44,271 nucleotides of DNA from contig JAKUPP010000007.1 of assembly GCA_022450705.1 (NCBI GenBank), forward strand, positions 1 to 44,271, written 5' to 3'. The position numbers and the translations under genes were made by a program. Of this stretch, positions 10,555-20,289 are shown piece by piece. Numbering within the stretch: position 1 is the first letter of the stretch; the number at the start of each line of letters is the position of its first letter. Origin of the DNA: Alphaproteobacteria bacterium. Its GTDB lineage: Bacteria; Pseudomonadota; Alphaproteobacteria; GCA-002720895. The notes below the pieces were generated by a model, which was given only the letters and a program-made list of their open reading frames with translations, searched no databases and was not told the DNA's origin.

Positions 10555-11859
10555 TTAAATTTTTTTTAATCCTTCATAAATTATTTTATAAGCATATTTT
10601 AATTCATTTTTTAAAATACAATAAGGAGGCATAATATAAAAAACATTTCCCAATGGTCTTAATAATAATCCTTTGTTTAAAAAAAATTTCTTTATTTTTT
10701 CTGGGACTATTGCTTTATATCCATTTCCAATCCCTTTAATGTTAAAAGCAAGGATAGTACCACAGACTCTAATTTTTTCTATTGACTTTAATTCTAATAA
10801 CTTTTTTAAAAAAATATGATGCTGTTTCTCAATATTTTTTATTTTTTTAAAAATTTTCTTTGATTTAAATAAATTTAATGAAGCAATAGAGGCTGCGCAA
10901 CCAAGAGGATTTGCTGTAAAAGAATGGCCGTGAGCTAAAGCTTTATCAAAATTATCGCCTAGAAAATTATTATAAATTTTATTTGTAGTTATTGTAAGAG
11001 ATAATGGTAGAAAACCTCCAGTTAAGCCTTTTGAAAGACATATAATATCAGGTTGAGTCTTAGTTTTTTTACATGCAAAAATCTCTCCTGTTCTTCCAAA
11101 ACCAGTCATTACTTCGTCATAAATCAAAAGATTGTTATATTTTTTTACTAATTTAGATAATTTTTGCATAAAAATACTTCTACAAACATTCATTCCGCCA
11201 GAACCTTGAACTAAAGGTTCTATTATCAAACCTGCTATATCGTGATTTTTTTTAAATTCATCCTCAATTCTTCTTAAAATTTTATTTTCTTTTTGTTGTA
11301 CATTTTTGTCATCGTGCCATGTAGAAGGGTAATCAAATAATTTTATTTTAAAGAATAATTCTTTAAAAACAGAAAATAATTCTGAACCGCTTCCAAGACT
11401 CATGGCGCCAACCGTGTCACCGTGATATGCATTTTTGAATGCTATAAAAGTTCTTCTTTTTTTATTTTTATTAAACCAATATTGATAAGCTATTTTTAAA
11501 GCTACTTCTACAGCAGTTGATCCGTTATCTGAAAAAAAAACTTTTTTTAAATTTCCTGGAAGAATATTGGTTATCCTTGTAGCTAATTCTATTGCAGGAT
11601 CGTGTGTAAACCCGCCAAACAATACTTGTTCTAATTTTTTTGACTGTTTGTAAATAGCTTTAGCTATATAAGGATGAGAATGTCCATGAGTATTTACCCA
11701 CCAAGAAGATATTAAATCAAGATAAGATTTACCTTTGTCATCTTTTAATTTTGTCATTCTCCCAGAAATTATTTTTATTGGTTCGCTAGAAATTTTATGT
11801 TGTGTAAATGGGTGCCAGATATATTTTTTATCTTGTTTTATGGATTTTGAGTTTTTCAT
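10555..11859 (-). CDS. bioA: Adenosylmethionine-8-amino-7-oxononanoate aminotransferase
   Basis: 'IWHPFTQHK', 'DLISSWWVNTHGHSHP', 'YHGDTVGAMSLG', 'CLSKGLTGGFLPLSLT'. Confidence 0.95.
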   Translation of the reverse strand: MKNSKSIKQDKKYIWHPFTQHKISSEPIKIISGRMTKLKDDKGKSYLDLISSWWVNTHGHSHPYIAKAIYKQSKKLEQVLFGGFTHDPAIELATRITNILPGNLKKVFFSDNGSTAVEVALKIAYQYWFNKNKKRRTFIAFKNAYHGDTVGAMSLGSGSELFSVFKELFFKIKLFDYPSTWHDDKNVQQKENKILRRIEDEFKKNHDIAGLIIEPLVQGSGGMNVCRSIFMQKLSKLVKKYNNLLIYDEVMTGFGRTGEIFACKKTKTQPDIICLSKGLTGGFLPLSLTITTNKIYNNFLGDNFDKALAHGHSFTANPLGCAASIASLNLFKSKKIFKKIKNIEKQHHIFLKKLLELKSIEKIRVCGTILAFNIKGIGNGYKAIVPEKIKKFFLNKGLLLRPLGNVFYIMPPYCILKNELKYAYKIIYEGLKKI

Positions 11860-12497
11860 AATTTGAATCCACTAATAAATTTTTTTTTAGATAATGCTTC
11901 GATTTTTTTCCTAGTTACACGGTTAATTGATGAAATTTGTCCTAAGACTTTTATATTTCCAAACTTCTCAATTGATTTTGCATTCTCATCACCTTCTTTT
12001 TTATTTTTTACTTTATTTAAAATAACTCCAAATATATTTATTTTACTTTTTTTTAATATTTCCAAAGTCATTAATGTATGATTGATTGTTCCTAAGATAG
12101 ATTTTGAAACAACAATTACAGGAAGTTTAAATTTTTTAATCAAATTAATAAGTAGGTCTTTCTTATTCAATGGAACAAGTATGCCTCCTACGCCTTCAAT
12201 AATCAACGGTCTATGAGACCTAGGTTTTTTTATTTTTTTCATATTAATTGATGTTTTCTCGTAACTGGAAGCTAAATGAGGAGACAAAGGTTTCTTAAAT
12301 GAGTAAATTGATTTATGAAATCTATTTTCTTCAATCCCTATATTTTCTTTAATATATAAAGTATCGTTCTCAGTAAATTTTCCAGTTTGTATTGGTTTCC
12401 AGTAATCAAAATCAAACTTTTTCATCAATATGGAGGAAAAAAATGTTTTTCCAACACCTGTATCAGTACCAGTAATAAAAAAACCTTTTTTACTCAT
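11856..12497 (-). CDS. bioD: Dethiobiotin synthetase
   Basis: 'FFITGTDTGVGKT', 'YWKPIQTG', 'IIEGVGGILVPL'. Confidence 0.95.
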   Translation of the reverse strand: MSKKGFFITGTDTGVGKTFFSSILMKKFDFDYWKPIQTGKFTENDTLYIKENIGIEENRFHKSIYSFKKPLSPHLASSYEKTSINMKKIKKPRSHRPLIIEGVGGILVPLNKKDLLINLIKKFKLPVIVVSKSILGTINHTLMTLEILKKSKINIFGVILNKVKNKKEGDENAKSIEKFGNIKVLGQISSINRVTRKKIEALSKKKFISGFKL

Positions 12498-12501
12498 AAT
12501 A

Positions 12502-13689
12502 TTAAATTCTATTTTTAAACATTTTTAATGAATTAAATAATTTTTTTATATTGTTTTCACTATGACAGCTTGAAATAGATATCCTTAATCTAGAACTATT
12601 TGGTGGAACTGATGGTGGTCTTATAGGAACTACATAAAGCCCTTTTCTTTCTAATTCTTTTGATATCGAAATTGTTTTTTTTGGATCGCCAATAATTATA
12701 GGAATTAAATTAGTTTGAGAATTACCAATATTAAAGTTTTCCTTTTTTAAAGCTTCTCTTAAATAAAATGAATTTTTAATTAATTTTTTTCTTTCATTTT
12801 TTAACTTAGGTATAATTTTGATACTTGAATAAATCGAGGCTAATAAACTAAAAGGAAGAGATGTAGAATATATAAAACTTGGGCATTTATTTATTAAAAA
12901 TGATTTTAAATTTTTACTACAACTAACATAAGCTCCAAAACTTCCAAATGCTTTACTAAATGTTCCAGTGACACAATCTATGTCATTGCTAAATTTCAAT
13001 GATAAACCAAAACCGTTATCACCATAAACTCCTGTTGCATGTGCTTCATCTAAGAATAAAAATGAGTTATATTTCTTTTTTAATTTAACTAGACTTTCAA
13101 TATCAGCAAAATCTCCGTCCATGCTAAAAACAGTTTCTGACAAAATAAACTTGGGATTTGTTTTAAATTTATTTTTTTTTAATAAATATTCTAAATGATT
13201 CATGTCATTGTGATGAAAGCGTAAAAATTTAATATCTTTATTTTTACAACCTTCGTATATACATTGATGGTTTAGTTTATCTGAAAATACTATTGGTTTT
13301 TTTTTAAAAATATTTGAATTAAAAATAGAAGATAAAATAGAGTAATTTGCTAAATAACCTGTGCTAAAAATTATAGCTGCCTCTGATTTCTTCTTTTTTG
13401 CTAGTTCTTTTTCTGTTTTTTCATGAAAGTCGAAATTACCTGATACTAATCTAGAAGAACCGCTTCCCATTCCATATTTTTTTATAATATTTATTGTATA
13501 GTTTTTAATTGTTTTATTTTGCGATAATCCAAGATAATCGTTTGATGAAAAATTTAACAAAACTTTTTGTTTATATTTTACCTTAACTGGATCAATCTTT
13601 GTCAGCAATTTTAGTCCTCTTTCAAGGTTTTTCTTTTTTAACTCAAATATGGAATTAAAAAAAAGTTGATCAAAATTAATTTTTTTCAT
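12502..13689 (-). CDS. bioF: 8-amino-7-oxononanoate synthase
   Basis: 'NFSSNDYLGLS', 'GSGSSRLVSGN', 'LDEAHATGVYGDNG', 'TFSKAFGSFGAYVSCS'; first gene of bioFDA. Confidence 0.93.
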   Translation of the reverse strand: MKKINFDQLFFNSIFELKKKNLERGLKLLTKIDPVKVKYKQKVLLNFSSNDYLGLSQNKTIKNYTINIIKKYGMGSGSSRLVSGNFDFHEKTEKELAKKKKSEAAIIFSTGYLANYSILSSIFNSNIFKKKPIVFSDKLNHQCIYEGCKNKDIKFLRFHHNDMNHLEYLLKKNKFKTNPKFILSETVFSMDGDFADIESLVKLKKKYNSFLFLDEAHATGVYGDNGFGLSLKFSNDIDCVTGTFSKAFGSFGAYVSCSKNLKSFLINKCPSFIYSTSLPFSLLASIYSSIKIIPKLKNERKKLIKNSFYLREALKKENFNIGNSQTNLIPIIIGDPKKTISISKELERKGLYVVPIRPPSVPPNSSRLRISISSCHSENNIKKLFNSLKMFKNRI

Positions 13690-13741
13690 TTAATTTCTAT
13701 GATTTTTTACAATATATATTCTATTAAAACTGTGTAATTTT

Positions 13742-13768
13742 TTTTATACTTTATTTTAAAGTATAAAA
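13742..13768. promoter_or_regulatory. Perfect inverted repeat, 12-bp arms and 3-nt loop, in bioF/hemB divergent intergenic region
   Basis: TTTTATACTTTA-TTT-TAAAGTATAAAA read directly from the sequence. Confidence 0.55.
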
Positions 13769-13796
13769 GAATTTTTTTGGGATCAAATTTGGGATT

Positions 13797-14807
13797 ATGA
13801 ATAAAAGATTTACTATAGGTAAATTTCCTCGAACTAGATTGAGAAGAAATAGACAATTTCCTTGGTCTAGAAATTTAATATCTGAGAGTAATCTTAGTGT
13901 TAATGATCTTATATTGCCATTATTTGTTACTGAAGGTAAAAAAACTATTGAAAACATAAGTTCACTACCCTCTATTAAAAGATACAGTATAGATACAATT
14001 TTAACAAAGATTGAAGAAGTAAAAGACCTTAAGATTCCAGCAATTGCTATTTTTCCACACATCGAAAAAAGATTAAAAACATTTGATGGTAAAGAAGCGC
14101 TTAATAAAAATAATCTAATTTGCAGAGCAATTAAAGAAATTAAAAAGAATTTTCCTGATATTGGTTTAATTTGTGATGTGGCACTTGATCCATATACCAA
14201 CCATGGTCATGATGGAATTTTAAAAAAAAATTATATTGCAAATGATGAAACTATTGAAGTTTTATCAGAACAAGCAATTATTCAAGCTGAAGCGGGCGCA
14301 GATATTATAGCGCCTTCAGATATGATGGATGGAAGGATTGGTGTTATAAGAGACAGGCTAGATAATGAGGGTTTTAATAATACAATTATATTGTCATATG
14401 CAGCAAAATTTGCTTCAAATTTTTACGGTCCATTTAGAGACGCAGTCGGATCCTCGAAAACATTAGGTAAAACCGACAAAAAAACTTATCAAATGGATTA
14501 TAAAAATTCTGATGAGGCAATTAGAGAAGTTTCAATGGATATAAATGAGGGGGCAGATATAGTAATGATCAAACCAGCATTACCTTACCTTGATGTTATA
14601 ACCAAAATTAAAGAAAAATTTAATATTCCAATTTTTGCATATCAAGTAAGCGGCGAATTTTCAATGTTAAAATTTAGTGGAGAAAAAAAAATAATAGATT
14701 ATGAAAAATGTTTGTATGAAAGTTTAATTGCTATAAAAAGATCAGGGGCATCGGCAATATTTTGCTATGGAGCGATTGATATTGCTAAGAATCTAAAAAA
14801 TGAATAA
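13797..14807 (+). CDS. hemB: Delta-aminolevulinic acid dehydratase (porphobilinogen synthase)
   Basis: 'LPLFVTEGK', '[14 protein letters not shown]', 'APSDMMDGR', '[10 protein letters not shown]'. Confidence 0.97.
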   Translation: MNKRFTIGKFPRTRLRRNRQFPWSRNLISESNLSVNDLILPLFVTEGKKTIENISSLPSIKRYSIDTILTKIEEVKDLKIPAIAIFPHIEKRLKTFDGKEALNKNNLICRAIKEIKKNFPDIGLICDVALDPYTNHGHDGILKKNYIANDETIEVLSEQAIIQAEAGADIIAPSDMMDGRIGVIRDRLDNEGFNNTIILSYAAKFASNFYGPFRDAVGSSKTLGKTDKKTYQMDYKNSDEAIREVSMDINEGADIVMIKPALPYLDVITKIKEKFNIPIFAYQVSGEFSMLKFSGEKKIIDYEKCLYESLIAIKRSGASAIFCYGAIDIAKNLKNE

Positions 14808-15516
14808 ACCAAGAAAAATTTGCAGCAATCTTAATTTTCACAACGCGTCTCCGCGACCATGTCCATATATTGAAGGTAGAAAAGAACGTTTGGTCTTTAC
14901 TGATCTCACTAAATTTGTAAGTAAAAAAATACTTGAAAATTTAGTTTCACAGGGATTTAGAAGAAGTGAAAATATATTTTATAAGCCCAAATGTCCAGAT
15001 TGTAATGCCTGTATATCATCGAGAATTGTTTTAAATGATTTTGTAATCTCAAAAAATTTTCAGCGAATACTAAGAAAAAATCAAGATTTAAAATTCAAAA
15101 TTGTAAAACCAAAAACAACTTTAAGTCATTATAAATTATTTAAAAATTATTTAAAACTAAGACATTCAAAAGGAGACATGGCTGACATGACTTACTTGGA
15201 CTTTAGAACAATGTTGGAAATATCTCCGGTTGACACAAAAATTTTTCATGTTTACAAAAAAAATATTTTTTTTGGGGCTATGTTATATGATATTTATGAA
15301 AATTCTTATTCAGCAAATTACTCTTTTTTTAACCCAAAATATAAAAATAGAAGTTTAGGTACTTTTTTAATTTTAAAACTTATTGAAGAAGCAATTAAAG
15401 AAAAAAAAAAATATTTATATTTAGGATATTATATTAAAGAGTGCAAAAAAATGTCTTATAAAATAAACTTTAAGCCAATAGAAATTCTAAAAGATCAAAA
15501 GTGGGAAAACTTTTGA
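14800..15516 (+). CDS. bpt: Bacterial aspartate/glutamate leucyl-tRNA--protein transferase (arginyltransferase family)
   Basis: '[17 protein letters not shown]', '[27 protein letters not shown]', '[10 protein letters not shown]'. Confidence 0.9.
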   Translation: MNKPRKICSNLNFHNASPRPCPYIEGRKERLVFTDLTKFVSKKILENLVSQGFRRSENIFYKPKCPDCNACISSRIVLNDFVISKNFQRILRKNQDLKFKIVKPKTTLSHYKLFKNYLKLRHSKGDMADMTYLDFRTMLEISPVDTKIFHVYKKNIFFGAMLYDIYENSYSANYSFFNPKYKNRSLGTFLILKLIEEAIKEKKKYLYLGYYIKECKKMSYKINFKPIEILKDQKWENF

Positions 15517-16622
15517 AAAAAAAAAATAGTAGAAGAAAGTTTCTAAAAAAAACTGCAGCATTATCTACAGCAGCAGCGTTATCTGTGTTTATTCCTCGGA
15601 AATTATCTGCTACAAAAAATTATAACTGGAAAATGGTTACAACCTGGCCAAAAAATTTTCCTGGTCTGGGAACAGGAGCAGAAACTTTCGCGAAAATGGT
15701 TAATGAAAGTTCTGGAGGTAAAATGAATATTACAGTTTTTGGTGCAGGTGAAATTGTTCCAGCTTTTGAAGCTATGGATGCCGTTTCAAGTGGTGCGATT
15801 GAAATGGGTCATGGTGGGCCATATTATTGGAAAGGAAAAGTTACTGCTGCACAATACTTATCAGCAATACCATTTGGTTTAACGCCTGAAGAGCAAAATT
15901 CTTGGTTTGAAAAAGGTGGTGGACAAGAAATAGCAGATGAAATATATAAAAAAATGGGATGCAAATTCTTTGTTTGTGGAAATACAGGACCCCAAATGGG
16001 TGGGTGGTACAACAAAGAAATAAAAAAAATTGAAGATTACCAGGGTTTAAAAATGAGAGCGCCTGGATTAGGCGGTGAAGTAATAAAAGCTGCTGGAGGA
16101 ACGGTTGTAAACATACATGGTGGAGAATTGCTCACATCAATACAATCTGGAGCTATTGACGCATTAGAATGGGTTGGACCATATAATGATTTAGCATTTG
16201 GTATTTATAAAGCGGCAAAATATTATTATTATCCAGGTTGGCATGAACCAGCTGCTATTTTAGATTGTTTTATAAATTTAGAAAAATGGAATTCGTTGCC
16301 AGACAATTTAAAAAAAATTATTGCACTGTCAGCAAAAGCAGCAACTCAGCAAATGACGAATGAAATGATAGCTGGTAACAACTTAGCTTTGCAAACACTT
16401 GTAAAAAAACATAAAGTAAATGTAATATCTTTTCCAGATGAAGTGTTAAAAAAACTAGCTCTCTTATCTGAGAAAGTTCTAAATAAATTATCATCATCTG
16501 ATGATTTGAGTAAAAAAGTTTATAAAAGTATTATTAAATTTAGAAATGCTTCAATAAAAAGATCTGAAAATCAGAAAAAATTTTTAGAAACGAGATCAAA
16601 GTACGTAAAGTATGAAAAATAA
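15501..16622 (+). CDS. TRAP transporter periplasmic substrate-binding protein (DctP/TakP-like), Tat-type signal
   Basis: '[19 protein letters not shown]' Tat-like leader; '[19 protein letters not shown]', '[30 protein letters not shown]'. GTG start at 15501; an alternative TTG start lies at 15513. Confidence 0.92.
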   Translation: MGKLLKKKNSRRKFLKKTAALSTAAALSVFIPRKLSATKNYNWKMVTTWPKNFPGLGTGAETFAKMVNESSGGKMNITVFGAGEIVPAFEAMDAVSSGAIEMGHGGPYYWKGKVTAAQYLSAIPFGLTPEEQNSWFEKGGGQEIADEIYKKMGCKFFVCGNTGPQMGGWYNKEIKKIEDYQGLKMRAPGLGGEVIKAAGGTVVNIHGGELLTSIQSGAIDALEWVGPYNDLAFGIYKAAKYYYYPGWHEPAAILDCFINLEKWNSLPDNLKKIIALSAKAATQQMTNEMIAGNNLALQTLVKKHKVNVISFPDEVLKKLALLSEKVLNKLSSSDDLSKKVYKSIIKFRNASIKRSENQKKFLETRSKYVKYEK

Positions 16623-16989
16623 TAAATTCTTAAATAAAATAGAAAATTTTTTATTAAGTTATTGGAATGGTGAACAAAAGCTTTGGAAAGCTTTTTGGCT
16701 TATGGGTTTTGTTTTTCAAATTTTATTTTTATATTTCTTATTAGTTCTTTTATATTTTGGTGTGCTGATTGGATTAACTTGGTCTATAAAAGTAACGATT
16801 TTTTTATTATCAAATATATATCAAATATGGATTTTAGTTTCTATATGGAATTGCGCATATAACGTACGAAATAAAACATGGGGTCATCTTTCAAGAAGTA
16901 TAGTTATATTAAACGTTATATTCATTATTTTAACCTATACAGGAATAGTATCTTTTGATTATCAAAATATTATTCAAAAAAATTCTTAA
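16612..16989 (+). CDS. Small multi-TM membrane protein of unknown function
   Basis: ORF of 125 aa overlapping the dctP-type gene by 11 bp, about three hydrophobic segments, 'WKAFWLMGF', 'IWNCAYNVRNKTWGHLSRSIVILN'. Confidence 0.7.
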   Translation: MKNNKFLNKIENFLLSYWNGEQKLWKAFWLMGFVFQILFLYFLLVLLYFGVLIGLTWSIKVTIFLLSNIYQIWILVSIWNCAYNVRNKTWGHLSRSIVILNVIFIILTYTGIVSFDYQNIIQKNS

Positions 16990-18356
16990 TATAGTTTTTC
17001 CGGTAACCATAAAGCTAGTTCTGGGAATTTAGCAATTAATAAAAGTGCAATTATTTGAATTATTACAAAAGGGAAAACGCCCATGTATATATCAGAAGTT
17101 TTTATAGAAACAGGGGCAATCCCTCTAAAATAAAATAAAGCAAAGCCAAATGGTGGAGTTAAAAAACTAGTCTGAAGATTAACTGCAATCATAATACCAA
17201 ACCAAAGAGGATTAATATCCATTTGAAGTAATATAGGTCCGATAATTGGAACTATAGTAAAAACTATCTGAATAAAATCCAAAAAGAACCCAAGAAAAAA
17301 AATTAGAATCATTAGAAATAACATTGCTCCTGCAGCGCCCCCTGGTAATTGTTTTATAAATGAAGTTAAAACTTCTCTTCCTTCAAGACCTATAAAAACT
17401 AAAGAAAAAATTGTGGCGCTAATAAGTATTAAAAATATCATTGAACTAATCTTCGCAGTCTCAAAAACTGCTTGTTTTAAAACTTTTAAAGAAAAACTAT
17501 TTTTAATAATACTTAAAAGCATAGCTCCGACAGCGCCAAAAGATGCAGCTTCAGTTGGAGTTGCTATACCTAATAGTATTGATCCTAAAACGAAAATAAT
17601 AAGAATTATTGGTAAAAAAATTATACTTAATGTTTTCGTTAAAGTATTTTTGCTTTTTTTAATAATTATTGGTGGGCAATATTCTGGCTTGAAATAAATT
17701 ATGATGAGCTGCCATAAACAATATAAGGTTACAAGAAGTATTCCAGGTAAAATTGCCCCGGCAAATAAATCAATTGTTGAAATTGGATTTGATGGAATTT
17801 TACCTTGAAGCAATTGTGACTGGCTATAAGCACCTTGAAGTACATCGCTTAATAATATTAATACAATAGAAGGAGGAATAATTTGTCCTAATGTACCAGA
17901 AGCACATATTAATCCTGAAGCTAATTTTTTATCATATCCCCATTTAAGCATTGTTGGCAATGTTAATAGCCCCATTGTTACAACTGTAGCTCCGACAATG
18001 CCGGTTGAAGCTGCTAATAAAGCCCCAACAATAATAACTGTAAACCCCAATCCTCCTCTTAAATTTCCAAATAAATTTGCTACAGTTTCTAATAATTCTT
18101 CTGCAATTTTAGATTTTTCTAAAATTAAACCCATGAATATAAATAACGGAACAGCAACTAATAATTCATTAGTCATAGTTCCAAAAATTTTTGATGGTAT
18201 TAAAGCTAAAAAATCTGCGCTCAAAAAACCAAAATTCGTTGCAATCATAGAAAATAAAATTGCTGTTCCTGCCAAAGTGAATGCTACTGGGAAACCGAAT
18301 AATAAAAAAAAGAATGTGGTTGCAAACATGCAAATGCTTAATATTTGAATAGTCAT
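16986..18356 (-). CDS. TRAP transporter large permease (DctM-type)
   Basis: 'VPLFIFMGLILEKS', 'GGLGFTVIIVGALLAASTGIVGATVVTMGLLTLPTML', 'TPTEAASFGAVGAM'. Confidence 0.95.
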   Translation of the reverse strand: MTIQILSICMFATTFFFLLFGFPVAFTLAGTAILFSMIATNFGFLSADFLALIPSKIFGTMTNELLVAVPLFIFMGLILEKSKIAEELLETVANLFGNLRGGLGFTVIIVGALLAASTGIVGATVVTMGLLTLPTMLKWGYDKKLASGLICASGTLGQIIPPSIVLILLSDVLQGAYSQSQLLQGKIPSNPISTIDLFAGAILPGILLVTLYCLWQLIIIYFKPEYCPPIIIKKSKNTLTKTLSIIFLPIILIIFVLGSILLGIATPTEAASFGAVGAMLLSIIKNSFSLKVLKQAVFETAKISSMIFLILISATIFSLVFIGLEGREVLTSFIKQLPGGAAGAMLFLMILIFFLGFFLDFIQIVFTIVPIIGPILLQMDINPLWFGIMIAVNLQTSFLTPPFGFALFYFRGIAPVSIKTSDIYMGVFPFVIIQIIALLLIAKFPELALWLPEKLY

Positions 18357-18363
18357 ATTTCTA

Positions 18364-18894
18364 TTAAGATTTAAAAAAGATTTTTACTTCTTTATTATTT
18401 ACTACTAAAACACACCTTAAAATTAAGGCTATTGTTTGAATAAATAAAAAGAAACAAAATAAAATTATAGAAGTTTTATAAATATACAAAAAGTTTAGTC
18501 CTCCAGCTTCTCTTGATTTTTCTAAACTAATCCAAGACTTCAAAATGTATGGCATAGAATATTTACTAACTATTAAAATAAAAGGAATAATAAAAAGAAT
18601 AGAAAAAAAAATATTTATATATGCTTTTTTTTTTTCACTAAATTTTCTGTAAAAAATATCAACTCTTACATGCTTATCCTCTTGTAATGTATATGCAGCG
18701 GCTAATAAAAAAACTAAGCCGTGCATCCAAATGTATAATTCTTGCATCCAAACAAAGCCAATATTAAAAAAATATCTAAGAAGCGCGACAGAAAAAGCTA
18801 TTAAGGTCATAGCTAATATTAACCATGAAATTTTTCTTCCAATTTTTAATGTGATATTCTCTATAAAAAAAATTATTTTTTTTAAATTATCCAT
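18364..18894 (-). CDS. TRAP transporter small permease (DctQ-type)
   Basis: Four hydrophobic segments, 'WMQELYIWMHGLVFLLAAAYTLQEDKHVRVDIFY'; 7 bp upstream of large permease. Confidence 0.9.
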   Translation of the reverse strand: MDNLKKIIFFIENITLKIGRKISWLILAMTLIAFSVALLRYFFNIGFVWMQELYIWMHGLVFLLAAAYTLQEDKHVRVDIFYRKFSEKKKAYINIFFSILFIIPFILIVSKYSMPYILKSWISLEKSREAGGLNFLYIYKTSIILFCFFLFIQTIALILRCVLVVNNKEVKIFFKS

Positions 18895-18902
18895 TATTTT
18901 TT

Positions 18903-19601
18903 TTAGGTTAAAATATTTTTTCTAGAAAAAGGTAATTTTTTATCATTTTTTTTTAAAAATTTGTTTATAAAAAATTTTGATAATAGCAAAGCTTCTTTTA
19001 AAGAGTCTTCGGTAGGTTTTAGATTTCTTTTTATTAAAAATTTTGGCAATTTAAATAATTTATCTTTATATTTTTCACCTTCTTCTTCTGATACTGCTTT
19101 ACCAGACTTAGGAGAAATATATATAAGATTTTCTTTTTTTCCAGTAACTACACACTTTTCTAAATCGAGTCCATATCCTAACTCTGATAATAAAAATAAT
19201 TCCCAAAAAATATATTTTACGGTCCATTCATCAGAGAATAAATTTTCTATTAAATCTACAGTTTTATTATATATCGTAGCTTGAGGATTGTTTTTTGGTA
19301 AACTAAGATCAATTATAGAACAAATAGCAAGTAATGCATTTAATCTATTTCGATCATCAAAATAATTAACACTATTATTTTTAATTAATTCAAATCTACA
19401 ATTCCACAATTGATCATCTAATCTAAAAGTAGACTTTATATAAACTTTATTCCCTATTTCATATGTCCCAAAATCTTTTTTTAATACTCCTTTTACTAGG
19501 CCGGAATTTATCCCGTGATTTAAAGAAAAAAAAGTAACTAACAACGAGCTTTCTCTATATTTTTTTTTTTTTAAAATAATTCCTTCATCATTTATTTGCA
19601 T
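18903..19601 (-). CDS. recO: DNA repair protein RecO
   Basis: 'DEGIILKKKKYRESSLLVTFFSLNHG' OB-fold start, 'LLSELGYGLDLEKC.VTG', 'YISPKSGKAVS'. Confidence 0.9.
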   Translation of the reverse strand: MQINDEGIILKKKKYRESSLLVTFFSLNHGINSGLVKGVLKKDFGTYEIGNKVYIKSTFRLDDQLWNCRFELIKNNSVNYFDDRNRLNALLAICSIIDLSLPKNNPQATIYNKTVDLIENLFSDEWTVKYIFWELFLLSELGYGLDLEKCVVTGKKENLIYISPKSGKAVSEEEGEKYKDKLFKLPKFLIKRNLKPTEDSLKEALLLSKFFINKFLKKNDKKLPFSRKNILT

Positions 19602-19605
19602 TTTA

Positions 19606-20289
19606 TTAAAGTAATTTGTTTTTTAATATATGACCTACCATGTTTTTTGCAGCTTTGATTTCAGCATCTTTAATTGTTTTTGCAACTGCTGAAAATTTTT
19701 TTATACCTTTTAAACTAACTTCTATTTCAAATCTTGGGTTATGTGCAGGACCTATCTTTTTTTTTAAAATATATTTAGGTAAATTTAATCCTTTTTTTTG
19801 AACAACTTCTTGTAAGAATGATTTCGGATCCTGTGGTGGAACAATATTTTTTGAAACTTTTTTCTTCCAATGCTTAAAAATAAACTCTTTTGCATTATCT
19901 AAGCTTGTATCTAAATATATAGCACCAATTAGTGCTTCACAAACATCGCTTAAAATAGACACATTCTTTTTTAATTTTAAGTTTTTCTTCTCAGAATAAT
20001 TAATTTTTAACATTTCTTTTATACTAATCTCATTTGCAACCTCTAATAGAGTCTGTTTAGATACTAAATTAGATAATCTTTTTGATAATGCTCCTTCATT
20101 CTCTTTAGGATATTTTAAAAATAAATATTCAGAAAGAACAAGTGATAAAACTCTATCTCCAAGAAATTCTAGTCTTTCATAATCTGTGTTAGTTTTATTT
20201 TTGTAACTTGAATGTGTAAAAGCTAAATCAATTAAACTTTTATTTTTAAATTTATAATTAATCTTTTTCTCGAATTCATGAACTTTCAT
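19606..20289 (-). CDS. rnc: Ribonuclease III
   Basis: 'YERLEFLGDRVLSLVLSEYLF', 'SDVCEALIGAIYLD', dsRBD 'DPKSFLQEVVQKKG'. Confidence 0.96.
   Translation of the reverse strand: MKVHEFEKKINYKFKNKSLIDLAFTHSSYKNKTNTDYERLEFLGDRVLSLVLSEYLFLKYPKENEGALSKRLSNLVSKQTLLEVANEISIKEMLKINYSEKKNLKLKKNVSILSDVCEALIGAIYLDTSLDNAKEFIFKHWKKKVSKNIVPPQDPKSFLQEVVQKKGLNLPKYILKKKIGPAHNPRFEIEVSLKGIKKFSAVAKTIKDAEIKAAKNMVGHILKNKLL

Noticed and set aside
13751-14200. 149-aa ORF on - strand opposite hemB
   Set aside because: Starts within hemB and reads antisense through conserved hemB codons; ends inside the palindrome. No independent support.
17413-18348. Antisense ORFs opposite the TRAP large permease (17413-17697, 17998-18348 +)
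   Set aside because: Shadow ORFs; composition mirrors the hydrophobic gene on the other strand.
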